Source of the DNA: Channa striata
Lineage: Eukaryota; Chordata; Actinopteri; Anabantiformes; Channidae
Direction: 5' to 3'
Assembly (NCBI GenBank): GCA_033026295.1
Contig: CM065188.1
Coordinates: forward strand, 16,571,354-16,635,353
DNA length: 64,000 nucleotides
The position numbers and the translations under genes were made by a program. Below the pieces are notes generated by a model. That model had not been told where the DNA came from, did not search any database, and saw only the letters and a program-made list of their open reading frames with translations. Shown here piece by piece: positions 22,400 to 36,195 of this stretch. The first letter of the stretch is position 1. Every line of letters begins with the position of its first letter.

Positions 22400-23610
22400 C
22401 AATTCTTTCAGCTCAAATATTTTTAATAAACTTTTCTTTATGCTTATAAATAACGGGGCCTGTAGACCCCACCGGCTTTGGTCGGTTGTTCCTTCATTTA
22501 ATAAATCATGAATTTATTTGAGCGTTTCTTTTTGGAATCTTTAATACAAGAAACAGATAAGTTAAATTTTTTTTTTACAGAATTCTATATTCACAAATGT
22601 CAATTACTGTCTAAAATTACATTACAAGATATTTTGGAAGTATACTCGGATAATACTAAGGCTCTCTGAGTGTCATGATGTGGGTTTCTTTGATGTGTGT
22701 GTTCGTTTGCTCTTATTGAACTTTTTTCTTTGTCTTTCTGGACTATTATATTCTCTTCTGTATTTGTTACCAGTTTAAAAAAAGTGAAAAAAAAATTATG
22801 AAAACGTTTGGTCCAATAATCAGCAGAGACAGAGACGGGAACTTGCTCCTCCAGGAGTCACCGGTTCAACAACCTGTCCTTGGGTCTGTTCAAGAACACC
22901 AACCTGTCACAATCATGTCCAAACACCTCCAGAGAGGGTTTGAAGAGAGTGATCCACACACCGCCACAACGGCTCAGTTTAGAGCCGTGTCCCTCTGCGC
23001 TAAAGAGCTCATTCAACTGTTCACTCACTTTATTTCGCATTTAATTCAAACGTGTCAGAGAAGTTGAAAAGGATCTGCAGAAAACGCCAAATACGGATTC
23101 AATTCAAACCCACCAGACAAAGACTCGTCCATCCGAAAGACCAAACACCCAAACACAAGAAAAGCAACACAGCGTATATATTTACGTGTGTTCAGAGCTC
23201 CACACTGGAGAAATCAAACAGCCGCTTCACAAAAGGAGCAACACCTCAGGACCAAAAACGGCAGTGTGCTTACACCTCAAGGACAAAGGACTCATTGAGG
23301 ATGACAGGGTACATATTTTGGACAGATGGTATGAGAGAGGAATATGAACATTCACATGGAGGATCCTTGACTCAACACGACTCAGACATAAACTTTCTCC
23401 CACTTTCATGCTGCCCATTCATCCATTCCCAGGAAGAGTAAAACCACTTGACACCTCCACCAAGAGGGCCACACCTAACACACCTATAATGGGGGTTTAG
23501 GAGTCAGGGTCATAATCGTTAAATCTTTATTAATTCTTGATGACTCTTTCCTGTCCCACCCATCTTAACAAGCCTTTTCAGGCCAGGGTGGAAAAAAGTC
23601 CCATTCTGGT
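22400..23610. other. Unassigned stretch with unrecognised ORFs
   Basis: Two overlapping open frames on plus, 22798-23067 (89 codons) and 23052-23441 (129 codons), have no recognisable domain and polar, low-information sequence. I do not call them genes. Confidence 0.4.
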
Positions 23611-23614
23611 CAAT

Positions 23615-24500
23615 AGAACTGGGTTCAATTAATCCTGCTGCTGCAGCAAGATTACTGACTGGGATTGGTAAGAGAGATCATATTTCACCTTCATTAGCTT
23701 CTCTCCATTGGCTTCCCATGAAATGTAGAATGGAATTTAAAACCCTACGGTCAAGCTCCATCCTACCTAAAAGATCTCCTTCTACCATATCATCCTACTA
23801 GGCCACTTCGGTCCCAAAATGCAGGCCTATTTGTGGTTCCCAGAATTTCCAAAAATAGAATGGGAGGCAGAGCCTTTAGCTATCAAGCTCCTCTCCTGTG
23901 GAACCATCTTCCAGTCCAGATTCGGGACACCCTCTCTACTTTTAAGACTAGGCTCAAAACCTTCCTCTTCGATAAAGCTTATAGTTGGTTATAGTCATGC
24001 TGCTATAGGCTTAGACTGCTGGGGGACTCTGCACTGAGCCACTTCCTCTTCTCTTCATTCTCTCATTTCACCCCACATCTATAATGTCACCACTGTATGA
24101 CATTAACTCTGTATCTTCTTTGTCCTGAGTCGTCTTTCTCCCTCTCTGTCTCCCTCTCTCTGTCCCTGTCCTCAGGTGTCCCCGGCTTTGGAGCTGTGTG
24201 TCTTCCAGTGCGCAGCTACTGGTCCTATCAACCTGCCCAATGTTTTCCACTCAGCCCAAACAGTCAAGGCAGATGTCCGTCCACCCTGAGCCTGGTTCTG
24301 CTGGAGGTTTCTTCCGTTAAAGGGAGCTTTTCCTCTCCACTGTTGCCTATAGCTGCTCAAGGGGGATTTGTTGGGTTTTCTCTAAATGTTTGTATAGTCT
24401 TAAAGACAATAAAGACAAAAGTCTTTATTGTGTAAGGTGCCTTGAGATGACTTTGTTGTAAATTGACGCTATATGAATAAAGTTGAATTGAATTGAATTC
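23615..24500 (+). mobile_element. LINE-2-type 3' fragment
   Basis: The RT C-terminus begins in 'ctgctgcagcaagattactgactgggattgg' and continues through broken pieces (MQAYLWFPEFPKIEWEAEPL). The shared 3' UTR follows, ending in (TTGAA)n at 24483-24497. It is 5'-truncated, as is typical of these elements. Confidence 0.85.
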
Positions 24501-24504
24501 CCCA

Positions 24505-27370
24505 GCCACATTTATTCAGACTGAAAAAGCTGTGAATAAGCAGTACCCGAGAAGAAATAAGGCATGACTCAACCTTTGGAAAATCTTGCCTCCCCAAGTT
24601 CTAAATTGCTGTGTGAGATTGTGGTTTACTTGTGCACTTTGAGTTGAAGATCACCACCATCACCATTATCCACAGCAGCGCAGCCGCATGTGCACATAAA
24701 ACATTTGTCCTGTGTGATACTAACACCCGAACTCTCCCATGTGTTCTTCACTGAAATCCACTTTAAAGCTTTTCTATATGGATTTATGTGGGGATGTCTA
24801 ACAAGGATGTCAGTCAGAAATAATCGATGTGATTTTACACGCACACACAGGTCTAACAGTTTTTATTTAAAGTGAGTTTGATTCTGTGCACTGTGAAACA
24901 GTGTCGTTCTGCTCTAAGTGCAGGTGTAGACAAATCCACCGCTGCCTTTTAAGAATTACAAGTACAGGAAGAAGCTTCATTGTTTGTTTGTTCCCCAACA
25001 CTGAAGAAGAAGAAATAAAAAACTATTCACACACCATTTTATACACTGATTATTTGTATTAATTAACTTGCAGCTCATTAATCACAAATTAATATGTAAA
25101 TAAAATGTAAAAATATTGGCTTTTTTCTTCTTAAGTCCAAATTAAACACAGTTAAACTCCTTCTTCTTTTGTTGATGTGTCCCTCATTTGACACACACCA
25201 ATCAGCCACAACTTTAATACCACATGGACCCTGTCTGTCTGTGGAAAGGGACTGGTCCAAACATGAGCCTCCAGAGAGCATCAGGACTTTCTGAAGCAGT
25301 AGTATCTAGTGTCTTTGAAGTCGTCCCCCTCAGCGGTTTCCCTCCGCAGACTGACAACTGAAGACGTTACCTGGACAGATTGGAAAAGCAGAATATAATA
25401 TAATTATAGAATTACTATATATATAATTACTCCTGTTTTTTACCTGCTTTCACAGTTTGTCAATCTGTCCTCAGTAAGATTCTCCTCAACCACAACATCT
25501 AGATTTTCATTAACAATTATCTACATTTTCCATTTGAGTCTTACTCAGTTCCAATGTTCCAGGACTGACTAGTATCTTCATTTATCCAGATATATTAGCT
25601 GACAAATTATTTTCCATGTATTCGGAGCTTCAGGTGTGTGTAGATCTGCACCTGGTGCAGGGTCAGTAAACAATTGGTTGTCTACTGTAAGCCGTCTCCC
25701 AATAATGTATAAGCTGGGCCGGGGATCTGACTCGCTGCAGTTGTCCTGTTAGAGACGAGAGGACGGCCAATGGTCTGTCAGGTGTCCCTGTATTTCACCA
25801 CCACATGTAAACTTCACAGATGAACATTGCTGTGTGTTGTGGTTTCTGAATAAAGTAAAAATAACACCAATATGTTAGTTCAAACGGTAATCCACGATAC
25901 ACAAGTCAAATGTGGCTGTAAACATAATACAAGTGATATAAATTGAATTATGACGTCAGAAATGTCACATGGCTTCCTCCGCTACTGTATGTTGTCATTC
26001 GTGTTACGTCACATTCTAACTTACATGAACTGGCGCTGTGACAGCTGGTCTGCGCCGACACGTGGTTCACTAGGCTGAAATACAACAACTCAGCGATTTA
26101 ACTAATCAATGAATTATCGTATTTTACCGGCATCACGCAGGAAACAATTCTTCACATTAACGGGGGAACATGTAAAACAACACTGGAGTGATTAGTACTT
26201 ACAGAATTTCTTACGCACAACCATTATAACTGCTACCAAGAACATGAAAAAACACAAACAGTCCACACTGGGATCCGGACGGAACTATTTCCGTCCTGTG
26301 GCGGTGAGCTCTCACTCTCTGCTCATTAGTGAGCGATACTGGGCAGGAGTCACCGTTCTGACAACAGAGGGCGCTGTTGCATTGTTCTGTTACATCCAAG
26401 GGATTTAATCCTTACTCTTGAGGCCGTTTTTACAGTTAGTCTGACAATATGAAATGAGTCAAACAGCTCTGAGGAAATGTTGAGATAATGTCCCAACTCA
26501 TAATTATGGGGTTTTAGTCTGGGACCGAGTTCAGAGCTCAGTTAGACCGGATGAGGACACGTCGGCCACCGTGGCCCCTCAGTCCCACTGACATAGAGGC
26601 TTCACAGCCTCATTCATGCAGTCTTTTTTCCTTGTTTTCATTTGTCTTTTCTGTGTCATATCAGAGAATCAAAGGTTGGAGAAGGGCTTCATTCGACCAC
26701 ACAGTTCGATGAATTCACACTGAAGCGGCTGCTTTTCCAAGTTGGAGCAGGATCCAAATTGGACACGTCTGTCAGAACCCGTCCCTGTTAACGTCTCTGT
26801 CCTTCTCCTGCTGCTCTACTCTGCTGCAGCTACAACTGACAGCTAATAACTTTTTATGGACTTTGATCATCAGCTGAACAATAACTGCTGCATGTGATTT
26901 ATAGTTGTTGTTCGTCAGCTGATCATTTTCCTGGTGCTTCTACAAACTTGAGAAATGAACAGAACTGTGTTTGTTCCTGCTTCCTGTCTTTCTGTTTATA
27001 TCCAACAGGTTCCAAAATTCCGCCTTTAAAAACCTGCAAGTCGGAGCAGGACAGTTGGACTTTGTGGACTTTTTTTCCTGGAGCATCCTGACGTTCTCTC
27101 TTCTTTCTATTCAGCACTAACTCGGAAATATGAAAATCACACAGCAGTAACAGAATCAAACACACACAGTGTTAATTACTGTCATTAGAGCTGAACTAGT
27201 TCATCTAGTGCAGATAACAGAGGTTCACAGCTGGAGGTTGGAAGAACGTGAGGAACTGAAGCTTCAAACTCGGGTCAATCACTTTAGACTCACAACTAAC
27301 TACTTACACACTGATCAGGCATGATCATGTGGTTCCTTTCCAGTTCCAGCCCCCCTGCAGCGTTCGCAGC
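24505..27370. other. Gene-poor stretch
   Basis: No coding region supported. Possible CRE-type motifs TGACGTCA (25951-25958) and TTACGTCA (about 26004-26011) lie in a slightly CpG-richer segment, but no adjacent gene start is recognised. Confidence 0.4.
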
Positions 27371-27374
27371 CTCC

Positions 27375-27605
27375 GGGCAACTGTGGCACAGTTGGTAGTG
27401 TGGTCGTCCACCAATCCTAGTTGTTGGTTCAATCCCCAGCTCCTGTCTGGTCATCCTTGAGCAAGATACTGAACCCCTTCTTAGTTGCTCCCACTTAGCA
27501 TCAGCCATGTTCTCAGAGCTCAGTTAGACTCAGTTAGTGTAAATGGGTAGATAAGAAGCAGTGTAAAGTGCTTTGAGTACCAACTGGTATAAAAGTGCAG
27601 AACAT
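27375..27605 (+). repeat. SINE-like repeat, tRNA-like head
   Basis: Contains 'ggcacagttggtagtgtggtcg' (A-box-like), 'gttggttcaatcccc' (B-box-like) and the family body 'ttgagcaagatactgaacccc'. It ends with 'ataaaagtgcagaacatttaccc'. Confidence 0.65.
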
Positions 27606-27609
27606 TTAC

Positions 27610-30600
27610 CCTTCTCAAGGGTACATTTGTTGTAGCACAAGCAGGCAGTGAATTGGTTGTCTCAACATGACCTGTTAGAAAAATGAACACTCCTACAATC
27701 TGCTGCTGGTCTCCACTCTCATATTTTATGCTTCCTGTTCTGCAGGCATGAGCTGGAAATTTACGACTCAGATATTTCAGACCAATCAGAGTTGAAGAGC
27801 TTTGAAGACTTTTGAAGGACCTGCAGCCGCCCTGGTAAATTCCTGTTTCTGTTTAGCTTTGTGTTACAGCTCCACCCTGTGGATCGAGGGAGTTTTGCAG
27901 TGGAAGTCTGTGCTGAGTGTAAAAGATTTTTCCTCTCTGAAGTCCTGGTTATTGCCAACATCACCAAGTGTTTGTCACATTATAACAGTGATTGTGATCA
28001 CTGATCAATAATCTGATCAACCATTAAGGAAGCAGCAGTTACTCTAAAATAAAGAAATTTAACCTGTTTATTACAACAACCGATAAACTAGAAGAAACTA
28101 CAAAACAAACAAGAAGGTCCAGTCTATTTCCTGAATTGTTGGGTTAGAATAAGGTTCAAGTATTAAGGGGAAACATGTGAACAGCTCAGACTGTGACCTG
28201 TTTGACAAAGACAAGAAAACCAAATCTGCTGGTTTCTACATGTGAATCCTCAGGTTAACGTGAAAGGTCCAAATGGTGGAACAATATTCACTCCGTTACA
28301 GATTTTTTAGCTGGGTTACACCAACACACTAGAGCTTCTCAAAGAGTCTGAAACGTTTGTAGAACTTTGTCTTTGCCTCCTCTGAAAGATCCTTCTCCAC
28401 GCTGGAGAATTTAATTGTTGAATTTAACCCATTTATTTGATTGTTATACAATCCTGTATGTGACTGTTAGTTGGCGCTGGATGTTGTGAATTCGTGATCT
28501 GATGGCAGATCTATATAGTTTATGATTTTGGATAGGTCAGTGCTATGTTTTCTTGCTCCTTGTGGCTTTATGCGGTAGGGCTAAGGTTTGTGTGCACATA
28601 CTGTACAGTATATACTTAGCAGCACCCCTGGCAAACAATGTGCTCCAGCCCACATGATTCAGTAGAAAAACCATGATACAGTTGGAACAAATTCAATTTA
28701 GCTCCAGTTTGACAACTCCACAATCAAGGACTTTCACCAAACTACTATATTACCTACAGTTTTGTTCCACTTTCCATTTGAAAGAACTTCCTGTATATTT
28801 GCATGTTCACAGCAGTGTGAAACTCATTGGAGACAGACTTCCTGGTTTATTGAACAAGTGGGCATCTGAAATGATGCTGCCTCGACGGGGATCACAGGCT
28901 GCTGGCAGGAAATGATGCGTAGAGGCAACAAATGCCACAGCACAATAAAAGAAAGACAGAAAACGTGGCAAAGATTAGACCTAGATATCAAAATGCAAAT
29001 CATGGATTTTTACCTAACTTGGCTTTTAGCAAAAACAGCCGTGTCTCTGATGTAGCAAGAAGTCACATTGAACTTAATATTAATGTGGCAACATTTTATC
29101 ATGAGTTCTTTCCCAGTTTTAGGGACCTCTGACCTATTTCTCTGAAGAAACCACACAACACAGAACCAGCTCTTTTTAATCATTTATTAATCAACAAATA
29201 GACAATATGTGGATATCGAACAAAATGAAAAAATTAGAGAGAACAATAAAACATTAACTAACTCAAAGTGACCAACTGATGAACAAGCATCAATAAGTAA
29301 AATGATGGTGATTTGGGCGAGAGAAAGGAATCAGTCACAATTCACCTCTAAGTAACGGGAAAATACTTGTAATTTAGACCAGCTCACTTGCGCTGAGACA
29401 CCGGACTCTCATAGGACCAAGAGAAACTTTGTGTTGCCTTGAAGTTGCCCAGAGGTTGCTTCTGTTAGGCTAAGCTGTTAGTCAGTTCCGGTTCTGGCCA
29501 AGCAGGAAGTGCCAACTCTGTTAGGGTAACTTGCGCGTTACCAGAATGGGTTACATTGTCCTGCTCCAGGTGGGTTGGTCTGGCTCACAGGAGGGCTTTG
29601 GTCATAAGGGCAGATCTGGCTACAGTGGTACCGTTGGATCTCTGCTGACATCCAGACCAGCGCTGCATCTTGGATTTGGCAAAAAGGTCGTATGGAGCCA
29701 TCGATGTCAGACACAGGTTAATAAAAATATGAATATTGAATAAAAATTTCAAGGCTCAATCTACAATAATTTGTAGCAACATTCCCAATTCAAAGCAAGA
29801 TCGGACATTTGGCTTGGAGTTCAGGTCTACAAACATGAGTTACAAAAAGTAAGAAAAGATAGAAAAAGTTTGCCCACTCTAAGAATAATTGGAAAAGGAC
29901 GAACGACAAAATTAATTAACACAAACAACAGCGACGCTGGATAAACTTTCTTTTTTCTGTCAGGACTCTGAACCAACTTTAACTGAGATCTGAACTTTAT
30001 TAAATATCATGGGCGTCGGCCAAGAAGGGAGAAGGCGGCTGATAATTTGTCCCTCCTCCTTGATCAGATCCATCTTTTTTAAATTTCATCCTACACAACG
30101 ACTAGATATTTTTCTTCCACCAGGCCCAAATTCCATCACATATTAACAAAAGTAACATATCACAACAGTTCTACTATCTAAATTACTATGGAGGATAAAT
30201 GCTTAAATCTGCGTGATAGAACATATATATGTTTGTAGTGTTTCACATTAACATGCACGTGTGGGTTCCGAGATGAAACAGATGCGAATATCAAGAATAT
30301 CACATGGAAAATTGTCTAATATCTGATAACAAAGAAATCGTAGGACGTTGAGTCAATATTAGTGTAACGTGATCTATGTCTACGTACCTTAGCGGATGTA
30401 ACACGTATGTATAATGTACAAAATTAACAGAAGATTATGACATTGTTACATTTACTTTAGAACAACAACATTAGACAGGTTCCAGGTTGAATGATTCCCA
30501 TCACTTATAAATTCCACCAAAGGACGACAGTGTTGCACCCCATTACTCTTTCATCACTATGATTAATTTATACAGTTTTATCTATACATTTGTGTCTGGG

Positions 30601-30890
30601 TTAAATGATAACCAGTAAGGAGTTTTGATTAGATTTACATTAAATACATGAGTTCTAGACAGCTCTGGGTCCAGGTTACATCCCCTTGTTGGGCCATGTG
30701 GATGCTCCACTGATCCTGTCAGAGGAGTGGCTGATCATGGGTCTGATTCAAGATTTGTTATATCTTTGATCTCCCAGTTCTTTGATTTATAGAGAACATC
30801 AAAAACCTCAACAACTTCGGTCACAGCTACACTGTTCCCAGTTTTTACACACTGGTGTCTAAATTGCCAATTTCAGTTTTTCAGCACTGA
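27610..30890. other. Non-coding stretch downstream of the zinc-finger gene
   Basis: No gene supported. Part may be the 3' UTR of the minus-strand zinc-finger gene; an AATAAA on minus occurs near 29996-30001. The segment 29300-29750 is GC-richer, with an open 70-codon plus frame that I could not identify. Confidence 0.4.
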
Positions 30891-30898
30891 TCACGCGT

Positions 30899-33800
30899 TT
30901 AGGAATTCTGTCCAGTGTGAACACGCTGGTGCTTTTTCAGATGGCTTTTCTGAGTGAAGGTTTTTTGACATTGATCACAACAAAAAGGTTTCTCTCCAGT
31001 GTGAATGCGCTGGTGCTTTTTCAGACCGCTGCTCTGAATGAAAGTTTTTCCACATTGATCACACCAATAAGGTTTCTCTCCAGTGTGAATGCGCTGGTGA
31101 TTTTTTAGGCTATTATGAGTGAAACTTTTCCCACACTGATCACACCAATAAAGTTTCTCTCCAGTGTGAACAAGCTGGTGATTTTTCAGACCGCTGCTCT
31201 GAGTAAAAGTTTTCCCACACTGATCACACCAATAAGGTTTCTCTCCAGTGTGAACACGCCGGTGTTTTTCTAGATTTTGGTTATGAGTGAAAGTTTTTCC
31301 ACACTGATCACAGCAATAAGGTTTCTCTCCAGTGTGAACACGCTGGTGCTTTTTTAAACTGCCGTTCTGGGTGAAAGTTTTTCCACATTGATCACACCAA
31401 TAAGGTTTCTCTCCAGTGTGAACACGCAGGTGATTCTGTAAATGACGGTTCTCTGTGAAAGTTTTCCCACACTGATCACACCTATAAGGTTTCTCTCCAG
31501 TGTGAACACGCAGGTGATTATCTAGGTTGCTTTTGTAAGTGAAACTTTTTCCACATTGATCACACCAATAGGGTTTCTCTCCACTGTGAATGCGCTGGTG
31601 TATTTTTAGAGTGTTGTTGTGAGTAAAAGTTGTTCCACAGTGATCACATGAGTAGGGTTTCTCTCCAGTGTGAACTCTCTGATGAATCTTCAGTTGTGAT
31701 GGTGTTGAAAAGACTTTGCCACATTGCTGACAGAAATGATGTTTGTGCCTCTTTGTTCTGCTCTGCTTCTAAAGTAACAGACAAAGAAAAAGTTAGATCT
31801 CATGTGGTAGTGAGCTGTATAAAATTATAAATGGACTAGGGATGTGAAAACACTGGAATTTGGAACTTTGATATGATGCCCAAAAAAACATTGTTTTCAA
31901 AACCACAAGGAAAATTGTGGGGGAGTTGTGGACAGCTCAGAGTCACCCCAATTTCACAGTGTAAATATCAAACATGTTTAATATATACGACTTAAATAGC
32001 GTTATGTGTCCCACACATACAATATATCTGGGCACGCTGACCAAGTATATTTGCTCACCCATTTAATCTGTCCAAGAAAACGGTCAATAAACCAGAGGAC
32101 TATTTCCCCTCGCTCCACCACACCTGTCGTCTATGGAGGTGCATCTTACCGACAATTCAACACGCAAAGGGCCAATTCAATCCTCAATTCAGTTTGAATT
32201 ATTTTGACTAAACAAACCGAATGAAAGATAAAACAACTGCCTGTCATGTTGCCGTGGTTTTCTGGTGTCTTTATTCATATGGCTTCATTGATGCACGTAT
32301 TCAAATAAATTATAGAAACTCCTGTTAGTAGAACACAACACCACAGCTTCAAACACTCCACACAGGTGAATCTGCACATGTCAACTCCAGCGGACAACAT
32401 CTCGATCTATAAGAGGAAATGATCCAAACAGTCGCTAAACGATCAGGAACAATTTCTGCTGTGCCTGCAGTTCACCATCCATCGTCACGTGTTCACCACA
32501 ACAAGCTTGTTGGTTAATCACTAACTGCTAGAAACAGGTTCGTTTACATGCACCTTTTTGCTGTGACGCTATTTACACTAAAGAAAACTCAACAGTTTAC
32601 TGAGGAAATGTAGATTGACCCACTTTAACTGGAATGGAACAAGCTTTCCTTCACTTATATTGTGGAGAGTATTTGTATTGGACTATAAAACTCAATTATC
32701 AGTTAAGATCGGCCTATTTTTGGGGGGAGGAATAATGACCTGCAGTGCAGACTTTGTATTATATTAAAATATATTATATTTATATTAAAATATTGCAGAC
32801 ACCCAAGGGGAGTGATCGCTAAGACTGAAACTACCATTGTAGGTCCTAGGGATATGGGAGTTCTGTTCTGTTTAGTTGCATGTTGTGTTTAGCCAGTGGG
32901 TGGAGTTTGTGTTGACACCGTGACTGTGAGCGCTGCTGTAGCTGACGGCCTCTGCATGATTTCCTCTTGTCAACTGACCTCAAATTAATCAGTTTTGTTA
33001 GATTAACCTATCAATCGACAAATTAATAAATGGTTAGTCAACAGAAAAACTAGTGGTGAAGTGCAGCTCTAATCTGTTGTGTGTCCAACCGTTACTAACT
33101 GCTGGAGTTTGTCAAGGCTGAGAAGGACTGATGAGTTCTACATTAGGACTAAACTGACGTGTGGCCAAAACAAAATCTAATGGATGGGAGTTGGACTTCA
33201 AGCATGTGCTTAAACTAACGTTATTCATGAAAAGCTGTGAATTCAAATCCACTTAAATATTCGACAATGTGCCGACAAGGAGCCGTACGGCATTTACTGT
33301 AACATCCTGTGTGACCTTGTCCTACCGTTACTTAAGAATCTACTCAGATCATTCCCAGTTCCCATCAACCACGTTTGGATTATTAAGCATGGAATGTCTT
33401 TGTTCCCACTTGACAATAGACTTCCGCTCACACCCTTTATCTTGTGTGCAGGAAAACACTTGATGTTGTCTCCTAATTACATATAGGGATGTTAATGATT
33501 AATCATTGATTGATTAACTGCTGTTATTTTTACTCCATTAAAATCTGCATTAGCTAATATTTGATGCAGACGACGACATCCACTGTTTCCTGATGTTGTA
33601 CCGGTTCCTACTGAATTACATTCTGCCAGCTGCACAGCGTTTCAGTTCTTAATGTGGGAATTGTGCTGATGAACGCTGCAGCAGAAAGTTGCCGACCTTT
33701 AGCTGCCTGAGGCTCATTCTAATGCAGAACCTTAGAATAAACTCGAAAAAGAAAATGCACTGTGAGAGGATTGTCCAAGCAATGCTGGAAACAGCTGTTT

Positions 33801-34844
33801 TTGTTGAAAGAATAATGAAATTATTCAATTGAAAAAAAGCTGAAATGTGTAAAAAGGTTGAAAAACTGAATTAAACCTGAATTTAAAAATATAAAAGGCT
33901 GAAAAGGGTTTTGGTTTTGCTGAAATAGCTAAAATGTAAAAAAAAAAGTAAAAAAAAAAAAAAAAGGTGAATAAAAGTAGAAAATAAGCAGAATTATACG
34001 GTTTTGCATTGAGCAGCTGCAACTTTTGCATAAAAATCCCGGAAAGTGTAAAAATGTAACAGCTGAGTGCAAAGTTTAAGTCAAACACCTAAAAAAAAAG
34101 TCAAACTTTCAAACATTTCAAAACATTGTGTTAAATCTCAGTAGGTCAAAGTCTGCGGAACCATTTACACGTCAACATGGAGAAAGTTACAAGAGGATTT
34201 TAACAACTGTCCAATCAGTAAAGCTAAAACCTCACCTTTTGTTTGGGGGAATTAACTGATTAATGGTTAGAGACATAAATGATGGATTGAAGCTTTTTAT
34301 GATCTGATGCTTTTTCCGGCTCATGTTGTTCCATCACACAGTGACAGAAACAGTCTGAGAATAAACCAGGACAAATGTCCACAGTAAACGTTTGTGCATC
34401 ATTTTCTTATTCGCACCTGATCTGATTTCCTTGAAAAAAAAAATTGTGGTTTATTACGAAATGTGTAAATAATGTGACTGTAGAAAAGTGAAAGTATGGA
34501 TAATTCAAGCGACTTCAGTAAAGTACGAACTTGCACTCCGTTCCCTTCCTCCACTGAAAGCGACTTACAAGTGTTTCTCTGTATTTCAGTGAACAGGAAG
34601 GTGCAGAAAAGTCGTGTGTTCGGCTCTTTGTAAATGTTGCCAGTGACTTTGCTGAGTTTGGAAGCTCCTTCACTTTATTCACACGACTGTAAAATGTCTC
34701 TGTCCTTTGAAGAACAGTGTGTCTCCAAATCTGAGAGTCTCCGTGTTTCCATGAGATCTACACACATTTGTCCAGCAGATGTCGCCAAAGTTCGGACCCA
34801 AAAGTTTCCAAACAGCTTCAGAAAACCTCGATTCTCCCATCACT

Positions 34845-34879
<35 letters not shown>

Positions 34880-35185
34880 TTCCTACACCTGTGAGGACAC
34901 TCACTGACTTATTCCAATCCATAACCAGTCCTCACAACAACGGTCCTGAGACTAAAAGTGTCCACAGACGCTAGAAAGACACACACACAGAGTCCGAGAA
35001 CAAAGCAAAGTCCAGGTCAGGACGAGCAGCTCGAACCTGCAGCCGTGTTCGAAGCACTTTGGACCCATTAACTCATCAACACTGACCTGCTGCTCCGTGG
35101 AACCGGACGACGATCCGGCTTTGTCCCTTTTCGCAGCCTTGTTGCTCCGGTTCTGCTCTTGGTCCTGGTTCTGCTCCTCCTTCAT
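30899..35185 (-). CDS. C2H2 zinc-finger protein, ten fingers
   Basis: Exon 1 (35185-35087) encodes 33 residues starting MKEEQNQDQEQNRSNKAAK and ends CAG|GTCAGT. Exon 2 (31768-30899) follows 'gttactttag' and stops at 30901-30899, giving 322 residues in phase 0. Exon 2 carries ten C2H2 fingers in tandem with TGEKP linkers. Fingers 2-7, 9 and 10 keep Cys-x2-Cys-x12-His-x3-His. Finger 1 starts HHFCQQCGK. Finger 8 lacks one residue between Phe and Leu (CDQCGKSFTHNSLKNHQRIH) and should bind zinc poorly. No KRAB or SCAN domain is seen. It is likely a nuclear sequence-specific DNA-binding protein; such lineage-expanded fish fingers often target repeats, which is inference here. The intron is 3.3 kb. 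Confidence 0.85.
31790..34840. other. Intron of the zinc-finger gene
   Basis: No nested gene seen. Contains AT-rich and A-run segments (33830-34120). Confidence 0.6.
34845..34872. repeat. (CA)n microsatellite
   Basis: About fourteen CA units, within the first intron of the zinc-finger gene. Confidence 0.95.
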
Positions 35186-35339
35186 CCTCCTGTCTCCCTG
35201 TTTCTAGAAGACTATGAGGACAAAGCTCAGCTGGTGGTTCGATGTCCCAGCAGAATAAGAAGGAAAAACCCAGAGAAAGTGTCCCGAGAGTTCAGCAACT
35301 CGAACAAAGGAGCAGCTTCTTGCTCAGCTTCTTCTCACA

Positions 35340-35860
35340 GTTCGGCTTCACTCCCTCGTTGTCTGACGCCGGTCTACACTTCCGGCGCTGAGCGTATTTC
35401 GTCACTTGTTGTTTGGGGTCTAAATGAAAGATTTCTCTGCAGAAGAACAACCACGTGGGACGTGAGATTTGTTCACACAAGCAGCTGCTCTTCCGAAATA
35501 AAAAACTAGCCAACATCAGCTACATTTAACACATCTTAGCTCCGCTAGCCTAGCACTTAGCACTTAGCACCCGCTTCTCCGTGTCCTTGTCTCACTCGCT
35601 CAGTGGGTCACGTGTTTAGTTTTTCCTCGGCCTCCTTTAGTGAAAACGGTTTTTGGAATGAGTGTAACGGTTTTGCACCTTGGGAGGCGAAAAAGAATCC
35701 AGCTGGTCGGGCCCCGGTAGCTGGTGCGGAGCGACCTAGCATAGCCACAGTTAGCTGTTCCCCGGAAGTACCCGTCAGCTGGTGACCGACTTCCGAAAGC
35801 GTCGGTCGTTGCCCGTGGTTACGGCAGCTGTCGAAAGCAGGAAGACAACACGTTAGCCGC
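35340..35860. promoter_or_regulatory. CpG-rich probable promoter region with ETS motifs
   Basis: CpG dinucleotides are visibly denser here than in the surroundings. Two perfect CCGGAAGT-type ETS sites occur, at 35378-35385 (minus) and 35762-35769 (plus). The region lies 150-680 bp 5' of the zinc-finger start codon (minus strand) and 340-860 bp 5' of the signal-peptide exon at 36196 (plus). It could therefore be a shared bidirectional promoter. No TATA box is seen. Confidence 0.45.
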
Positions 35861-36195
35861 CCTCGTCCGTGTCAGTCCGTCTGTTGGTTTCACGACCCAA
35901 ATACTTGCATGTAATTGTTCTTTTGAGGCTCGTTTTGTTTGAGTAACGGTGACGATCAACACCCGGACGCAGTTTGCACCAGGCACGTCAATACGGAAGC
36001 TGTTGGACGAAAGGAGCGAGCAGCGAGGGGCTCGGTTCTGAAGAAAAGCTTGGATCTCTAAGTTTGAGTAAACGCGTCCCACAGGAACTTATTCAGTCGG
36101 ACTTTAAACACAAACGGAAAATACTGAAGGCTGCTACGGGATTCGAGGGGCGTCTGTGTCAGTCCGAAAAAAGAAGGGAAACTTGGACAGTGAAC

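Noticed and set aside
27375..27470. tRNA gene
   Set aside because: A- and B-box-like sequences are present, but there is no full cloverleaf and the body matches the dispersed SINE-like family.
30917..31108. Plus-strand open frame with repeated leucine/phenylalanine units
   Set aside because: It is the antisense shadow of the zinc-finger array on the minus strand.
30900..31740. Regular 84-bp repeats resembling a CRISPR array
   Set aside because: The period equals one zinc finger (28 codons) and the units are coding; the genome is a vertebrate.
33825..34088. Phe-rich 87-codon minus frame
   Set aside because: It is low-complexity A/T sequence in the zinc-finger intron.
34952..35185. 77-codon minus frame as a complete protein
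   Set aside because: The frame runs through the splice donor of the zinc-finger first exon at 35086; the part after it is intron.
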